Positions 7,792 to 19,089 are shown, counted from the stretch's first letter. The stretch: 64,000 bases of DNA from a gamma proteobacterium HdN1 (GCA_000198515.1 FP929140.1:718527-782526), one strand, 5' to 3'. Numbers and translations are program-made. The notes: generated by a model not told the origin, from the sequence alone.

Positions 7792-10767
7792 TTAGCGAGC
7801 CTCAGACGGTTGCGTAGTAGTTCCTGCACCCGTTTGAGTCACAGTTTGAGAAAGCAAAAACACCAGATCCTCATCACTCAACGGGGCCGCAGGTAATAGC
7901 TCTGCCGCCCCGGTGATGGCATCTTGCAGGGCGCGTTTGCGTTCCTGCAGCAGCACGATTTTTTCTTCTATTGTCCCCTCGCAAATCAGCTTATAGACAA
8001 AGACCGGTTTGTCTTGGCCGATTCGGTACGCGCGATCGGTGGCCTGTTCCTCTGCGGCTGGGTTCCACCACGGATCAAAATGTATCACCGTATCGGCAGC
8101 GGTTAGATTCAGGCCGACCCCGCCCGCCTTCAGGCTAATTAAAAAGATCGGTTCATTTTCTGCTTGGAAGCGTTCTACTAGCGCTTGGCGGTTTTGAGTT
8201 GCGCCGGTAAGCAATAAGTGTGGGATTTTTCTCTGCTGCAAAGCTTCGCGGATTAGCGCCAGCATCGAAGTAAACTGCGAGAAAACCAAAATCCGCCGGC
8301 CTTCCTCGACCAACTCTTCGAGCATTACTAGCAGATGATCCAGCTTTGCCGAGGGAAGTGATTTTGCGTCTTCAAGCGGTAAGAGGCGCGGGTCGCAGCA
8401 CAATTGCCGCAGGCGCAGCAGAGCGTCCAGAATGGAAATGCGCGTCGTTTCATGGCCATCTGCGAGCAACAGATCGGTGATTTCGCGTTGCGTGAGCGCA
8501 TGCAGGGCGTCATAAAATTCACGCTGAGGTTCAGTCATGGTGATGGGGATCAGCACCTCAGTTTTAGACGGTAATTCCTTGGCAACCTCGGATTTTTTCC
8601 GGCGTAGAATGTGCGGCTGAATACGCTGCAACAAACCCACCGCCCGCGTTTCGTTGTGATGTTTCTCAATCGGAATTCGATAAACCCGCTTAAAACGCGC
8701 CTCTGAGCCAAGACTGCCTGGCATCATGAATTCAAACAGCGACCAAAGTTCGCCAAGGTGGTTCTCCAGCGGAGTTCCTGTCATGCAGAATTTGTGATCG
8801 CTCTCCAGTTGGCGAAGCGCCTTCGCCACTTTGGTGCTGGAATTCTTGATCATATGCGCTTCATCCAGTACCAGATAGCTGAGCGGGATCGACTGCCAAA
8901 AAGTAAAGTCGCGCAAGCTAAGCGCATAGGAAGTAATAAACAAATCCGTCTGCGCGTGTGAAGAAATCTGCGCCATTCTGTCGCCACCGTGCACCACGAA
9001 GCAGCGCAGGGTTGGCGTGAATTTCTGCGCTTCGCGTGCCCAGTTTTGTAGCACGCTGGTGGGAGCTACCACTAGCGCTGGCTGCTGCAGGTGGCCCACG
9101 TTTTTCTCATGAAGCAAAAACGCCAGCATTTGCAGCGTCTTTCCAAGCCCCATGTCATCCGCAAGAATCCCTCCCAGTTGGCGATTCGCAAGCGAGCGTA
9201 GCCACGCCACCCCTTGAAGCTGATAATCCCGCAAATGTGCATTCAAGCCTTCCCAAGCGTTGGCCGAAAATGCCTCACGCTCCAGTGTTTGTGGGAGTGT
9301 AGCGCCAAGCTGCTGCGGATCGTGCCAATAACGCTGGAAAGACTCGGCAAGTAACGCTAAACGTCCGGCCTGACTGGCAGGAAGAGTCAAGCACCCTTGT
9401 TTGTCGAGGCGCGGCTGATCGAATAATTCCGGTAGGTGCTGCAATAGCAGGGCAAGCAAATCCGCAGGAATTACGACGCGTCTTCCATCATTCAGCCCCA
9501 GAATGTGATCCTCGCCACGGCTTCCCGCGCCGAGCTCCGCATCGTCCCGGAAATCTATGTCCGCAAGCTCTGGCGTTGCGGCAAGCGTTTGAAGAAGTGT
9601 TGGCAGTAACACCTGTTTTTCGCCCTCGATCTCGGCACTTAAGCCGAGCGCAAAGCGCCCTTGGTGATCCTTCTCAAGATGAACCCGCCAGCGCTCAGAC
9701 GCCACAAAATGATGCCGAAACGCATTTGCGATGCTGATATGCCAGCCCTGCTCGCGCCATATCGGCGCCTGAGTCAGCAGCAATTGTTGCCATTCTCGCG
9801 CACTCCGCACACACAAATCTCCCGGCAAAACCCCATCGGTAAATTGCGCGCCTTGATAAATGGCTTCCAAAGGCGAGAGTGAAAGCAAAGACTGTTCGAG
9901 CATGGCAAGCCAGCGCTGTTCTTCGCTCAGGTCACGCTCGATTTTATGAAGAACGCCGGCAAAATAACGATATTGATAAGCTGCGTGATGCTCTGCCAGA
10001 AATTCCACGCGCCCCATCGGCCCAAGATAGGTAAAGCTGGCGCGTATTGCGTCAATGAGCGCTGGCCTGCGATAGCTTTGGCGGGCAATCAGATGAGTGC
10101 GAATACTGTAAAACAGCAGACAGGGGGTCGGCGGGTTGTGCCATAGCCGGGTCGGAAAATCGGTCGGCAAAGGCAATCGGGCGCGCTGCAGTGCCTCACC
10201 GTGGCGCTGCAAAAAAAGTTCAAATTCCCCTGGATTGACCACCACGCCACGTTCCACCCAGCGCAATGCCTCTGGGGTTGCGCCACAGTCTGCTTGGCCG
10301 ATCTCCCAAAGGTGAATGTCAATATAAAAAGCTTCCGGCCCGGGAAAGCATTCCACCCCAGGAATGCTGATTTCCAAACGCTGCTGGCCATTCTCCAATG
10401 GCTTCCAGTGCAATTGTGCGGGTCTTGATGCGCCGAGACAAAAGGGCGTATGCGGCGAGGCTCCTTGCCAGAAGCAGCGATGGCTCTGCGCGAGCGCCGG
10501 CAGCAACTCAACCAGATGGCTGGGCTTTAGATCCAGTTGAGCGCGCGTTTCCCAGCCGGCATCAAGCTCGCGCAGCAGGCGCAGAATCCGCCAGTCAGCA
10601 GCGGAGAGCGCGCTACGCTGTGCCTGAAGCCACGCCCAACTAGGCGCGAACGGCTGCAAAGGTGCATCCCCCGCGGCGCCCTTGAGGCTCAGCCACAGGC
10701 GAAGAGGCCAGCCGTCGTGGGTGCCAAGGGTGTAGCGAATTCTGGTGGAAGGCCGCAAAGGCATCAT
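7792..10767 (-). CDS. SNF2-family DEAD/DEAH helicase-like ATPase
   Basis: A 991-residue Swi2/Snf2-type DNA translocase. The C-terminal half has all the helicase blocks: DDMGLGKTLQ (Walker A), LDEAH (Walker B), MTGTPLENHLGELWSL, ILVFSQFTSML, and LISLKAGGVGLNL with DPWWNPAAEEQATDRAYRIGQ (motifs V and VI). The N-terminal half of about 480 residues is not recognisable to me and has no SWIM zinc motif (no CxCx pattern). The first codon in frame is TTG at 10770, directly followed by two ATGs; I take the first ATG. It is convergent with the VWA gene, only 10 bp apart. It is not RapA-like in its N-terminus, so a role in DNA remodelling or repair is inferred from family only. Confidence 0.85.
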   Translation of the reverse strand: MMPLRPSTRIRYTLGTHDGWPLRLWLSLKGAAGDAPLQPFAPSWAWLQAQRSALSAADWRILRLLRELDAGWETRAQLDLKPSHLVELLPALAQSHRCFWQGASPHTPFCLGASRPAQLHWKPLENGQQRLEISIPGVECFPGPEAFYIDIHLWEIGQADCGATPEALRWVERGVVVNPGEFELFLQRHGEALQRARLPLPTDFPTRLWHNPPTPCLLFYSIRTHLIARQSYRRPALIDAIRASFTYLGPMGRVEFLAEHHAAYQYRYFAGVLHKIERDLSEEQRWLAMLEQSLLSLSPLEAIYQGAQFTDGVLPGDLCVRSAREWQQLLLTQAPIWREQGWHISIANAFRHHFVASERWRVHLEKDHQGRFALGLSAEIEGEKQVLLPTLLQTLAATPELADIDFRDDAELGAGSRGEDHILGLNDGRRVVIPADLLALLLQHLPELFDQPRLDKQGCLTLPASQAGRLALLAESFQRYWHDPQQLGATLPQTLEREAFSANAWEGLNAHLRDYQLQGVAWLRSLANRQLGGILADDMGLGKTLQMLAFLLHEKNVGHLQQPALVVAPTSVLQNWAREAQKFTPTLRCFVVHGGDRMAQISSHAQTDLFITSYALSLRDFTFWQSIPLSYLVLDEAHMIKNSSTKVAKALRQLESDHKFCMTGTPLENHLGELWSLFEFMMPGSLGSEARFKRVYRIPIEKHHNETRAVGLLQRIQPHILRRKKSEVAKELPSKTEVLIPITMTEPQREFYDALHALTQREITDLLLADGHETTRISILDALLRLRQLCCDPRLLPLEDAKSLPSAKLDHLLVMLEELVEEGRRILVFSQFTSMLALIREALQQRKIPHLLLTGATQNRQALVERFQAENEPIFLISLKAGGVGLNLTAADTVIHFDPWWNPAAEEQATDRAYRIGQDKPVFVYKLICEGTIEEKIVLLQERKRALQDAITGAAELLPAAPLSDEDLVFLLSQTVTQTGAGTTTQPSEAR

Positions 10768-10930
10768 CAAGGCTATATAAAAGCTAAAACAGATAATTCT
10801 AGCACTGTGGAGGCATAGGTACGAGATTAGGTGCGGATACGTTTTTTGGTATACATGTTTCCTGTTTGCGGATTCTAAAAGATCCCAGTAGCGTCACTTG
10901 CAGGATGGAGGGTTTTTCAGGGAGATAAAA

Positions 10931-11362
10931 ATGTTGCGACGTTTGTGGATTGCCGCTTTTCTGGTTCTCACTCTGTGCATATTGCTGCCAGTAACCGATG
11001 TGCAAGCCGCACAGCGGCATCACTATTCCCATACGGAAATCGGCAAAGCCTCTCACTATCGTGGTAATACGGGGTTCGGCAAATCGCGGCAGGGTAGGGC
11101 GATCGTACGGGCAAAGTTCAGTTCAAGTGCGCACAAAAACGCCCTTGCGCGTGGCTACACCGCTGCGCACCGAACCTTGCCTTTTGGAACGCGCGTAAAA
11201 GTGACCAATTTGGCCAGCGGCAAAAGCGTTGTTGTTGTCATCAACGATCGCGGCCCTTATATTCGAGGTCGTGTGATTGACTTGTCTACCACCGCCTTTC
11301 GACATATTGCCAATCCGCGCGTTGGTTTGGTGCGAGTCAAAATTCAAGTGCTTCGCGTTTAG
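10931..11362 (+). CDS. RlpA-like double-psi beta-barrel protein
   Basis: A 143-residue secreted protein that starts at an ATG 4 nt after GGGAGATAAAA. A signal peptide ([22 protein letters not shown]) precedes a single RlpA-type domain: GKASHYRG, then [31 protein letters not shown] and the conserved [18 protein letters not shown] ending in [10 protein letters not shown]. RlpA proteins bind or cut glycan strands lacking stem peptides at the septum. It lacks the SPOR domain of full-length RlpA and has an insertion (about 15 residues, [14 protein letters not shown]) where family members usually go straight to YG-type residues. No Cys lipobox, so probably a soluble periplasmic protein. Confidence 0.85.
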   Translation: MLRRLWIAAFLVLTLCILLPVTDVQAAQRHHYSHTEIGKASHYRGNTGFGKSRQGRAIVRAKFSSSAHKNALARGYTAAHRTLPFGTRVKVTNLASGKSVVVVINDRGPYIRGRVIDLSTTAFRHIANPRVGLVRVKIQVLRV

Positions 11363-11529
11363 CGCCGCTTAGGCGGCATTTGCAAATTGGTAACAGTTGA
11401 AAATGATACGCATTTGTAAAAAATTCCTATTTGAAAGAAAATTGCATTTGTAAAAACGTCTTGACTGTGAAAAAATCGAGCCCTAGCTGCGTTTCTTGCC
11501 TGCTAGCTCTATAAGAGCGCCTCATTGCG

Positions 11530-11558
11530 TTGTTATTGCGTGCCCAACCCACTATACT
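11530..11558 (+). promoter_or_regulatory. Sigma-70 promoter of the sdh operon
   Basis: TTGTTA (11530-11535) and TATACT (11553-11558) are separated by exactly 17 bp, about 155 bp before sdhC. The rest of the 350-bp gap between the RlpA-like gene and sdhC shows AT-rich sequence with no other feature I can support. Confidence 0.6.
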
Positions 11559-11716
11559 TGCCCCGCCAAAGGCGAATACATGCCCGCCAAAGGTGAAGTC
11601 AGAGGCGCTTGCCTGATTCAGACAATGTGGCACACCCCTCCTTCTTGGCAAAGCGGCCGCCGCTTGAGCACTTCCCAATAACCGACCTGGCTTCTTGCTG
11701 GGCATTCTGCGTGATG

Positions 11717-12097
11717 ATGACCGTGAACAACCAAAGACCTGTACACCTGGACCTCAGGACCATCAAGCTTCCCATAACTGCTTACACCTCCATTTTGCAC
11801 CGCATTTCCGGTGTGATTCTGTTCGGCGGACTCATCCTGATGCTATGGGCGCTTGATGTGTCGCTGGCTTCCGAACAGGGCTTCGAGCAAGTCAAGGGCG
11901 TGCTGGACAACTTTTTTGTCAAGCTGATCACTTGGGGCTTGCTCTCTGCATTGCTCTATCACTTGGCGGCTGGCGTGCGCCATATGCTTATGGATATTGA
12001 TATCGGAGAAACGCTTCAAGGGGGCCGCAAAGGTTCCAAGATCGTCTTCATCGTATCGGGCGTTTTGATTCTGATTGCGGGGATTTGGGTATGGTAA
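11717..12097 (+). CDS. sdhC: Succinate dehydrogenase cytochrome b556 subunit
   Basis: Membrane anchor that holds haem b and the quinone site of complex II. From ATG 11717 it has 126 residues with three membrane helices; the family signature RPVHLDLRTIKLPITAYTSI followed by LHRISG is near the start and YHLAAGVRHMLMD carries the haem-ligand His region. An ATG three bases upstream is equally possible, and the open frame extends to 11609 without resemblance to the family. First gene of sdhCDAB; its stop overlaps the sdhD start. Confidence 0.93.
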   Translation: MTVNNQRPVHLDLRTIKLPITAYTSILHRISGVILFGGLILMLWALDVSLASEQGFEQVKGVLDNFFVKLITWGLLSALLYHLAAGVRHMLMDIDIGETLQGGRKGSKIVFIVSGVLILIAGIWVW

Positions 12098-12459
12098 TCA
12101 ATATCACCAACTTTGCGCGCTCCGGTCTGTACGACTGGATGGCACAGCGCGTTTCAGCGGTAGTAATCGCTGCGTATAGCTTGTTTTTGATGGGCTACCT
12201 GTTTTTTGGCGCAACGCCCGACTACGCGGCGTGGCATGCGCTGTTCTCGCAAACTTGGATGCGTATCTTCAGCTTGCTGGCTCTGATTTCGATCGCCGTG
12301 CACGCATGGGTAGGCATGTGGACCATCACCACCGATTACCTCACGACCCGGCTGCTCGGCCCGAAAGGGACTGCCCTGCGCTTTGGCGCACAGGTGGTGT
12401 GCGGCATTTTGAACTTCGTGGTGTTTGTGTGGGGCGTACAGGTTATCTGGGGTTTTTAA
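12091..12459 (+). CDS. sdhD: Succinate dehydrogenase membrane anchor subunit
   Basis: A 122-residue three-helix subunit that pairs with SdhC to bind haem and ubiquinone. Diagnostic segments are YDWMAQRVSAVVIAAYSL and HAWVGMWTITTDYL. The ATG at 12091 overlaps the last 7 nt of sdhC, implying translational coupling; an in-frame TTG two codons earlier is less likely. Confidence 0.92.
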   Translation: MVINITNFARSGLYDWMAQRVSAVVIAAYSLFLMGYLFFGATPDYAAWHALFSQTWMRIFSLLALISIAVHAWVGMWTITTDYLTTRLLGPKGTALRFGAQVVCGILNFVVFVWGVQVIWGF

Positions 12460-12462
12460 TTT

Positions 12463-14235
<1,773 letters not shown>

Positions 14236-14246
14236 GGGTAACTTCC

Positions 14247-14966
14247 ATGTTTCTTGGCAAAACTCTCAAAGTCAGCGTATATCGCTACAACCCGGAAAAG
14301 GATCAGGCTCCCTACCTGCAAGACTTTACCGTTGAAATCAACGGCAAAGACATGATGGTGCTGGACGTCCTGAACCTGATCAAAGAGCAGGACACTTCAC
14401 TTGCCTATCGCCGCTCCTGCCGCGAAGGCGTGTGCGGTTCCGACGGTATGAACATGGCCGGCAAGAATGGCTTGGCTTGCATCACGCCGATTTCTCAAGC
14501 GATCCGCGACAACAAACTGGTCATCCATCCGCTGCCTGGCCTGCCGGTGATCCGCGACCTCGTAGTAGACATGAACCAGTTCTACACACAGTACGAGAAA
14601 GTGAAGCCATGGCTGCAAAATGACCAGCCAGCGCCCGCAATCGAGCGTCTGCAAACGCCCGAACAGCGCGAAAAACTCGATGAACTCTATGAGTGCATCC
14701 TGTGCGCCTGCTGCTCCAGCGGCTGCCCGTCGTTCTGGTGGAACCCCGACAAGTTTCTCGGCCCTGCAGCGCTCCTGCAGGCTTACCGCTTCCTGTCGGA
14801 TAGCCGCGATACCCACACCGCAGAGCGATTGGCCGCGCTGGACGATCCGTTCAGCCTGTTCCGCTGCCGTGGCATCATGAACTGCACCCACGTTTGCCCC
14901 AAAGGTCTGAACCCTGCACGTGCGATTGGCCACATTCGCACCATGCTGTTCGATCGCGGCGTGTAA
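14247..14966 (+). CDS. sdhB: Succinate dehydrogenase iron-sulfur subunit
   Basis: Electron-transfer subunit of complex II, 239 residues. It has the [2Fe-2S] ligands in CREGVCGSDG and a later Cys in NGLAC, and the [4Fe-4S]/[3Fe-4S] ligands in CILCACCSSGCP and CRGIMNCTHVCPKGLNP. The last gene of sdhCDAB, closed by a strong terminator 27 bp later. Confidence 0.97.
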   Translation: MFLGKTLKVSVYRYNPEKDQAPYLQDFTVEINGKDMMVLDVLNLIKEQDTSLAYRRSCREGVCGSDGMNMAGKNGLACITPISQAIRDNKLVIHPLPGLPVIRDLVVDMNQFYTQYEKVKPWLQNDQPAPAIERLQTPEQREKLDELYECILCACCSSGCPSFWWNPDKFLGPAALLQAYRFLSDSRDTHTAERLAALDDPFSLFRCRGIMNCTHVCPKGLNPARAIGHIRTMLFDRGV

Positions 14967-14992
14967 ACGCAGCTGTAGCGCTCTCGCTAAAC

Positions 14993-15023
14993 AAAAAACC
15001 GGGCCCAATGGCCCGGTTTTTTT
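14993..15023 (+). terminator. Rho-independent terminator of sdhCDAB
   Basis: CCGGGCC (14999-15005), loop CAAT, GGCCCGG (15010-15016), then seven T; the A-run before the stem can pair with the T-run, so it may also act on the other strand. Confidence 0.93.
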
Positions 15024-15249
15024 GTGACTCTATTTCACGGTTTTCACGCTTTCGCCGTTTGTGTGCGCACAAAAACCGCTCGGTCATGATAGGCTTGCAT
15101 CTAGGCGTACTTTTGTACCAAAATGGATTTTTGCACCAAAAAATGGACGACGGGCGCCTGTTTTTTCGACAATTTTCTCGCCGATTTTTTTATGTATGGC
15201 GCGCTCGCAATGCGCGTTCAATGGATCTTGCACGCTTGGGATAATTAAA

Positions 15250-16614
15250 ATGACTAAAAGCACTGACAAAACCTGCTTGGAACCCTCGCCCCGTTTTGAA
15301 CTCTCTGGGCGCACCAAAAAGCTTGGGTTTGCTCTCGCTGCAGGCGCTCTTGCCGCCGCACTTGGTGGCTGCGTAATGCTGCTGAAGTGGCGGGTAACGA
15401 CCGAGCTAGTCCCTAAAAACTTCAACCAGGTATTGCTGGATCGTGATGGCAACGCCGCGCACGTCTATATGGACGGCGGCGTTCTGCACGTGGCCAAATA
15501 CGGCGACAAAGGGGTCGCACTGGGCGTTCAAGACATTGCAGCCACCATCACCAACACCGCACCCACGCTGGACCTTGATAAAGGCCGGCTGCTCGTGCGT
15601 GGTGCAACGCTTGGGGATAGCGTACTGATCGACGCTAATCTCGGCACCGCTGGCCCGTTGGATGCCGCTCAGCTGCCAGTTGGTGCGTCCACTTGGGCGC
15701 TCGCGAACGCGAAGCCGGTTTTGAACGGCAAGATCGCCCTTTATGGCACGCGCACCGGTGAGGAGGGGGGCACACACCCTTGGTTGATGCTCTGGGATCT
15801 TGCGGCTGGCAGTTTCACGCTGGTAGAGACCCCGATGCTTGACACTATAGATGCGGTGTTCGCACAGCAGTCGTTGATGGTGCAGGGGCAGGCTGCAGGC
15901 GTGGCGCAGGTTGTTACGCTCGATGCGACGCTGAATGTGTTAGGCCAGTTCGCCGTCCCTGCCGGTCAGAAACTGATTGGGGATTCGCTAGGGCGTCCGG
16001 TGTTATATAACGATGCCAATCTCACCCTCTATACGGTCAACTTTGACGGCACGCCGGTATGGACGTACAAAAACGAAACCTACAAATGGATTCGCGGCCA
16101 GCGGGTGGGGCCGGATGGCAGCGTGCTGCTCTATGGCGACCATTCCAATTACAGCGCCGTTGCGTTACGCAAGGATTCCGCACACTTCTTGCGCGTTACG
16201 CCCGAAGGCGCGCTCGCGTACCACTATCAAACGCTGTCCAACGATACCGCCCGCATCGACTATAAAAACATCCGCCAGTTTGCAGATGGCTCCATGCAAA
16301 TCAGTTTGCAGGGCTTGAGTGGAGATGTTACCGGATTGCTGATTTTTGATGGCGTCGTCGGCGTCCCTTACCAAACCAAAAAGACGGTGCGACACGAGTT
16401 TATCTCCGCTGCAGGCAAGGAGAGCAGGTACGTCAAGGAGCCGATCCGGGTAGAGGTAATCTCGCAGACCAAACCGCTACTGATCGAACTGCTATCCTCG
16501 CAAGGTGGTCATTGCGCGAGCCTGGACGTGTACAATGTCGGCAAAGCTGGCCTGCTCACGCTCAACGAGCTCTGCGGGGCCGAGAAGCCTAGCGTCGTTC
16601 TGAGCCGCTACTAG
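15250..16614 (+). CDS. Unknown lipoprotein-like protein
   Basis: A 454-residue protein I do not recognise. From ATG 15250 (GGGAT at the usual distance) the N-terminus is polar, then has a hydrophobic stretch GFALAAGALAAALGGC. LGGC is a poor lipobox, so it may be a lipoprotein or be held by an uncut helix. The rest is rich in short strands with repeated Asp-Gly turns (VLLDRDGNAAHVYMDGG, VGPDGSVLLYGDHSNY), suggesting a beta-propeller-like fold; this is inference. A pair of Cys (GGHCASLDVY and LNELCG) lies near the C-terminus. It sits alone between sdhB and gdx. The frame extends upstream to 15061 but without a credible start. Confidence 0.6.
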   Translation: MTKSTDKTCLEPSPRFELSGRTKKLGFALAAGALAAALGGCVMLLKWRVTTELVPKNFNQVLLDRDGNAAHVYMDGGVLHVAKYGDKGVALGVQDIAATITNTAPTLDLDKGRLLVRGATLGDSVLIDANLGTAGPLDAAQLPVGASTWALANAKPVLNGKIALYGTRTGEEGGTHPWLMLWDLAAGSFTLVETPMLDTIDAVFAQQSLMVQGQAAGVAQVVTLDATLNVLGQFAVPAGQKLIGDSLGRPVLYNDANLTLYTVNFDGTPVWTYKNETYKWIRGQRVGPDGSVLLYGDHSNYSAVALRKDSAHFLRVTPEGALAYHYQTLSNDTARIDYKNIRQFADGSMQISLQGLSGDVTGLLIFDGVVGVPYQTKKTVRHEFISAAGKESRYVKEPIRVEVISQTKPLLIELLSSQGGHCASLDVYNVGKAGLLTLNELCGAEKPSVVLSRY

Positions 16615-16693
16615 GCCGCGAGCGCCATAGGGCGATTTACGCATAACGCGTCGTGAACGTGCTGGGAATGGTGCGCTCGCGGCGTGTTTTTTT
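16615..16693 (+). terminator. Long-stem hairpin with T-tract ahead of gdx (terminator or attenuator)
   Basis: GCCGCGAGCGC (16615-16625), starting right after the previous stop codon, pairs perfectly over 11 bp with GCGCTCGCGGC (16673-16683). A 47-nt structured loop lies between, and seven T follow at 16687-16693. The gdx ribosome site comes 6 nt later, so the structure both ends the upstream transcript and could gate gdx. Confidence 0.6.
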
Positions 16694-16711
16694 GTTTCGG
16701 GAGGTTTTGTA

Positions 16712-17026
16712 GTGGCGTGGTTCATCCTGCTGATTGCTGGGCTCTTTGAAGTGGGTTGGGCGATTGGCCTGAAATACACGGAGGGCTTCACCCGTTTGTG
16801 GCCTACGGTCTGGACGGTGGTGAGCATGATCATCGGGCTATGGCTGCTCGGCATCGCCATGAAAAGTTTGCCAGTAGGCACCGCCTATGCGGTGTGGGTG
16901 GGCGTAGGCGCGGTAGGCACGGTGATTCTGGGGATTATTTTGTTTCAGGAACCGACCAATGCAGGCAGGCTGGTGAGCGTTGCGTTGATTGTTTCGGGCA
17001 TTGTTGGTTTGAAGTTGAGCACGTGA
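16712..17026 (+). CDS. gdx: Guanidinium exporter, small multidrug resistance family
   Basis: A 104-residue four-helix SMR protein of the SugE/Gdx branch, which exports guanidinium in exchange for protons. [20 protein letters not shown] contains the essential membrane Glu (FEVGW), and [20 protein letters not shown] and [17 protein letters not shown] are typical of Gdx. It starts at GTG with a strong ribosome site (GGGAGG, 16699-16704). Often called sugE. It stands alone; Gdx proteins work as antiparallel homodimers and need no partner. Confidence 0.92.
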   Translation: MAWFILLIAGLFEVGWAIGLKYTEGFTRLWPTVWTVVSMIIGLWLLGIAMKSLPVGTAYAVWVGVGAVGTVILGIILFQEPTNAGRLVSVALIVSGIVGLKLST

Positions 17027-17128
17027 AAATCACCCTTACAACCAATTGGCATATCCAAATCGCGAATAAATATTTTTAAGTATAACGATTCCTGCCTACT
17101 ATGCTCCCCACAACTTGATACACGTGAG

Positions 17129-18973
17129 ATGAGCATGACTACCAAATCCCCCTTTCTGTTATCCGAACAGCAAACTTCACTGCTCGAAACACTCATTAGC
17201 GAAATGGAGCAACCCAGCCTGCTATGGACTTCGGGGTACCTCGCTGGGCTTGCCATGGCTCAACGGCGGGTATCACTTGCAGTCAAACCGCAAGAAGCCG
17301 CGGCTGCTACTGTCGCCGCCGCGCCGGTTGCCAAATCTACGCTGACGATTTTGTACGGCAGCCAAACCGGCAACGCCAAACGCCTTGCCCAACGTTTTGC
17401 CGCTGAGAGCGAGGCCGCTGGGTTGAGCGTTCAACTGGTCGATGTTGCCGACTATGCAGTTCGCAAGCTGAAGTCAGAAACCCATCTGTTTGTGGTGATC
17501 AGCACCCAAGGCGACGGCGAGCCCCCCGATAGCGCCCGCGAATTTTTTGAATTTCTGCACGGCAAAAAGGCGCCTAAGCTCGATACCCTGCAATATGCAG
17601 TGCTGGCGCTGGGCGATTCCAGCTACCCTGATTTTTGTGGCGTAGGTCGGAAAATTGATGAGCGTCTTGCTGCCTTGGGCGCCAAGCGCATTCACAACCG
17701 TGGCGATTGCGATCTGGATATCGAAACCGTTGCCGAGCCGTGGTGGGTGGATACGCTCAATCTGGCCCGCACTGCGCTTGCACCTGCAGGCAGTGTCGCT
17801 GCTCCGCAGCAAAACGCCAATGTGATTCCGCTCCACCCGAGCGCATCGGCCTGGAATCGCGACAAGCCATTCAGCGCACAGGTGCTTGAGAACCAGCGCA
17901 TCACCGCGCGCGGTACGGATAAGCATATTTTCCATCTGGAACTCTCGCTGGAAGGCTCCGGCTTGCACTATCAGCCGGGTGATTCTTTGGGTGTGTGGCA
18001 TTTCAATCCGCCGAGCTTGGTTGATAATGTTCTCGCAACGTTGGGTGTGAGTGGCGATCAAACGTTCACCCACAAAGGCGAAACCTTTACATTGCGCCAG
18101 TGGTTCAGTGAGAAGTTGGAACTGACCCGTTTGACTCGCGCTTTCTTGGTAGAGCACTCTAGCCGGGTGAATGCAGGTGTGGATCAAGCCGACCTGCAAG
18201 CGGCGCTGGCTGAAGGCGCTCGTGATGCGTTGGCTGCCTTCCTGGGTACGCACCAGTTGATTGATCTTCTCAAGCGTTTCCCAGCCAACTGGACAGCGGA
18301 AACGTTGATCACGTCATTGCGGCCACTTACACCGAGGCTGTATTCGATCTCTTCCAGCCAGACGGTTGCAGAAGATGAAGTACATTTGACGGTTGCCAAA
18401 GTGGCCTACGACGCCCACGGTGAAGCTCACTTGGGTGCCGCTTCCGGCTTCCTCGCGGAGTTGCCTGCGGATGGTCAGTTGCCGATTTACATCGAGGAGA
18501 ACCGCCATTTCCGCCTGCCCAAAAATGCTGACCGTGATGTCATCATGGTAGGGCCTGGTACAGGCGTTGCGCCGTTCCGCGCCTTCTTGCAGGAGCGAAT
18601 TGAATCGGGTGCCGCCGGCCGCAACTGGCTGTTCTTTGGCGCGCAGCACTTTGACACCCAGTTCCTCTATCAAACCGAATGGCAGGATGCGCTCAAGAAA
18701 AAGCATCTGAATCGCATTGACCTTGCTTTCTCACGCGATCAGCAAGAAAAAATCTACGTTCAGCATTTGATCGAAAAACAAGGTGCAGAACTGTACGCAT
18801 GGCTGCAAAATGGCGCACACTTTTATGTTTGCGGCAGCACTGACATGGAAAAGGACGTAAAAGCGGCGTTACTGAAAGCCATCGCACAGCACTCTGGTAA
18901 AGGGGATGAGTTTGCGAATGCCTGGTTTGCCGAGGCGCAGAAAGAGGGCCGCTATAGCCGGGACGTGTATTGA
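17129..18973 (+). CDS. cysJ: Sulfite reductase [NADPH] flavoprotein alpha subunit
   Basis: Moves electrons from NADPH through FAD and FMN to the CysI haemoprotein. The 614 residues show a flavodoxin domain (ILYGSQTGNAKRLAQ, then STQGDGEPPDSA), an FAD domain (RLYSISSSQ) and an NADPH domain (VGPGTGVAPFRAFLQER, YVCGSTDMEKDV) with the typical end YSRDVY. The ATG at 17129 is followed by a second ATG two codons on; either could start. A Pro/Ala-rich linker precedes the flavodoxin domain. cysI follows in the same orientation; cysH is not adjacent. Confidence 0.95.
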   Translation: MSMTTKSPFLLSEQQTSLLETLISEMEQPSLLWTSGYLAGLAMAQRRVSLAVKPQEAAAATVAAAPVAKSTLTILYGSQTGNAKRLAQRFAAESEAAGLSVQLVDVADYAVRKLKSETHLFVVISTQGDGEPPDSAREFFEFLHGKKAPKLDTLQYAVLALGDSSYPDFCGVGRKIDERLAALGAKRIHNRGDCDLDIETVAEPWWVDTLNLARTALAPAGSVAAPQQNANVIPLHPSASAWNRDKPFSAQVLENQRITARGTDKHIFHLELSLEGSGLHYQPGDSLGVWHFNPPSLVDNVLATLGVSGDQTFTHKGETFTLRQWFSEKLELTRLTRAFLVEHSSRVNAGVDQADLQAALAEGARDALAAFLGTHQLIDLLKRFPANWTAETLITSLRPLTPRLYSISSSQTVAEDEVHLTVAKVAYDAHGEAHLGAASGFLAELPADGQLPIYIEENRHFRLPKNADRDVIMVGPGTGVAPFRAFLQERIESGAAGRNWLFFGAQHFDTQFLYQTEWQDALKKKHLNRIDLAFSRDQQEKIYVQHLIEKQGAELYAWLQNGAHFYVCGSTDMEKDVKAALLKAIAQHSGKGDEFANAWFAEAQKEGRYSRDVY

Positions 18974-19019
18974 TCCTCACAACCGGATAAATTAAGCAAT
19001 TATTGATGATGGGTGAATG

Positions 19020-19049
19020 CCCTTCGAGCGATGAACGATCCTCGAAGGG
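19020..19049 (+). promoter_or_regulatory. Hairpin in the cysI leader
   Basis: CCCTTCGAG (19020-19028) and CTCGAAGGG (19041-19049) form a perfect 9-bp stem with a 12-nt loop between cysJ and the likely cysI start. There is no T-tract, so it is more likely an mRNA processing or translation-control element than a terminator. Confidence 0.5.
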
Positions 19050-19089
19050 CGAAATGCCTCAAGAGTGGAATTGGAAGGACATTGTAGAG

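Noticed and set aside
16615-16711. Guanidine riboswitch upstream of gdx
   Set aside because: I could not match the leader to the conserved loops of the known classes; only a long stem with a T-tract is supported.
17040-17060. CysB/LysR-type site before cysJ (TTGG-CATAT-CCAA)
   Set aside because: Short palindrome only; CysB sites are poorly defined and nothing else supports it.
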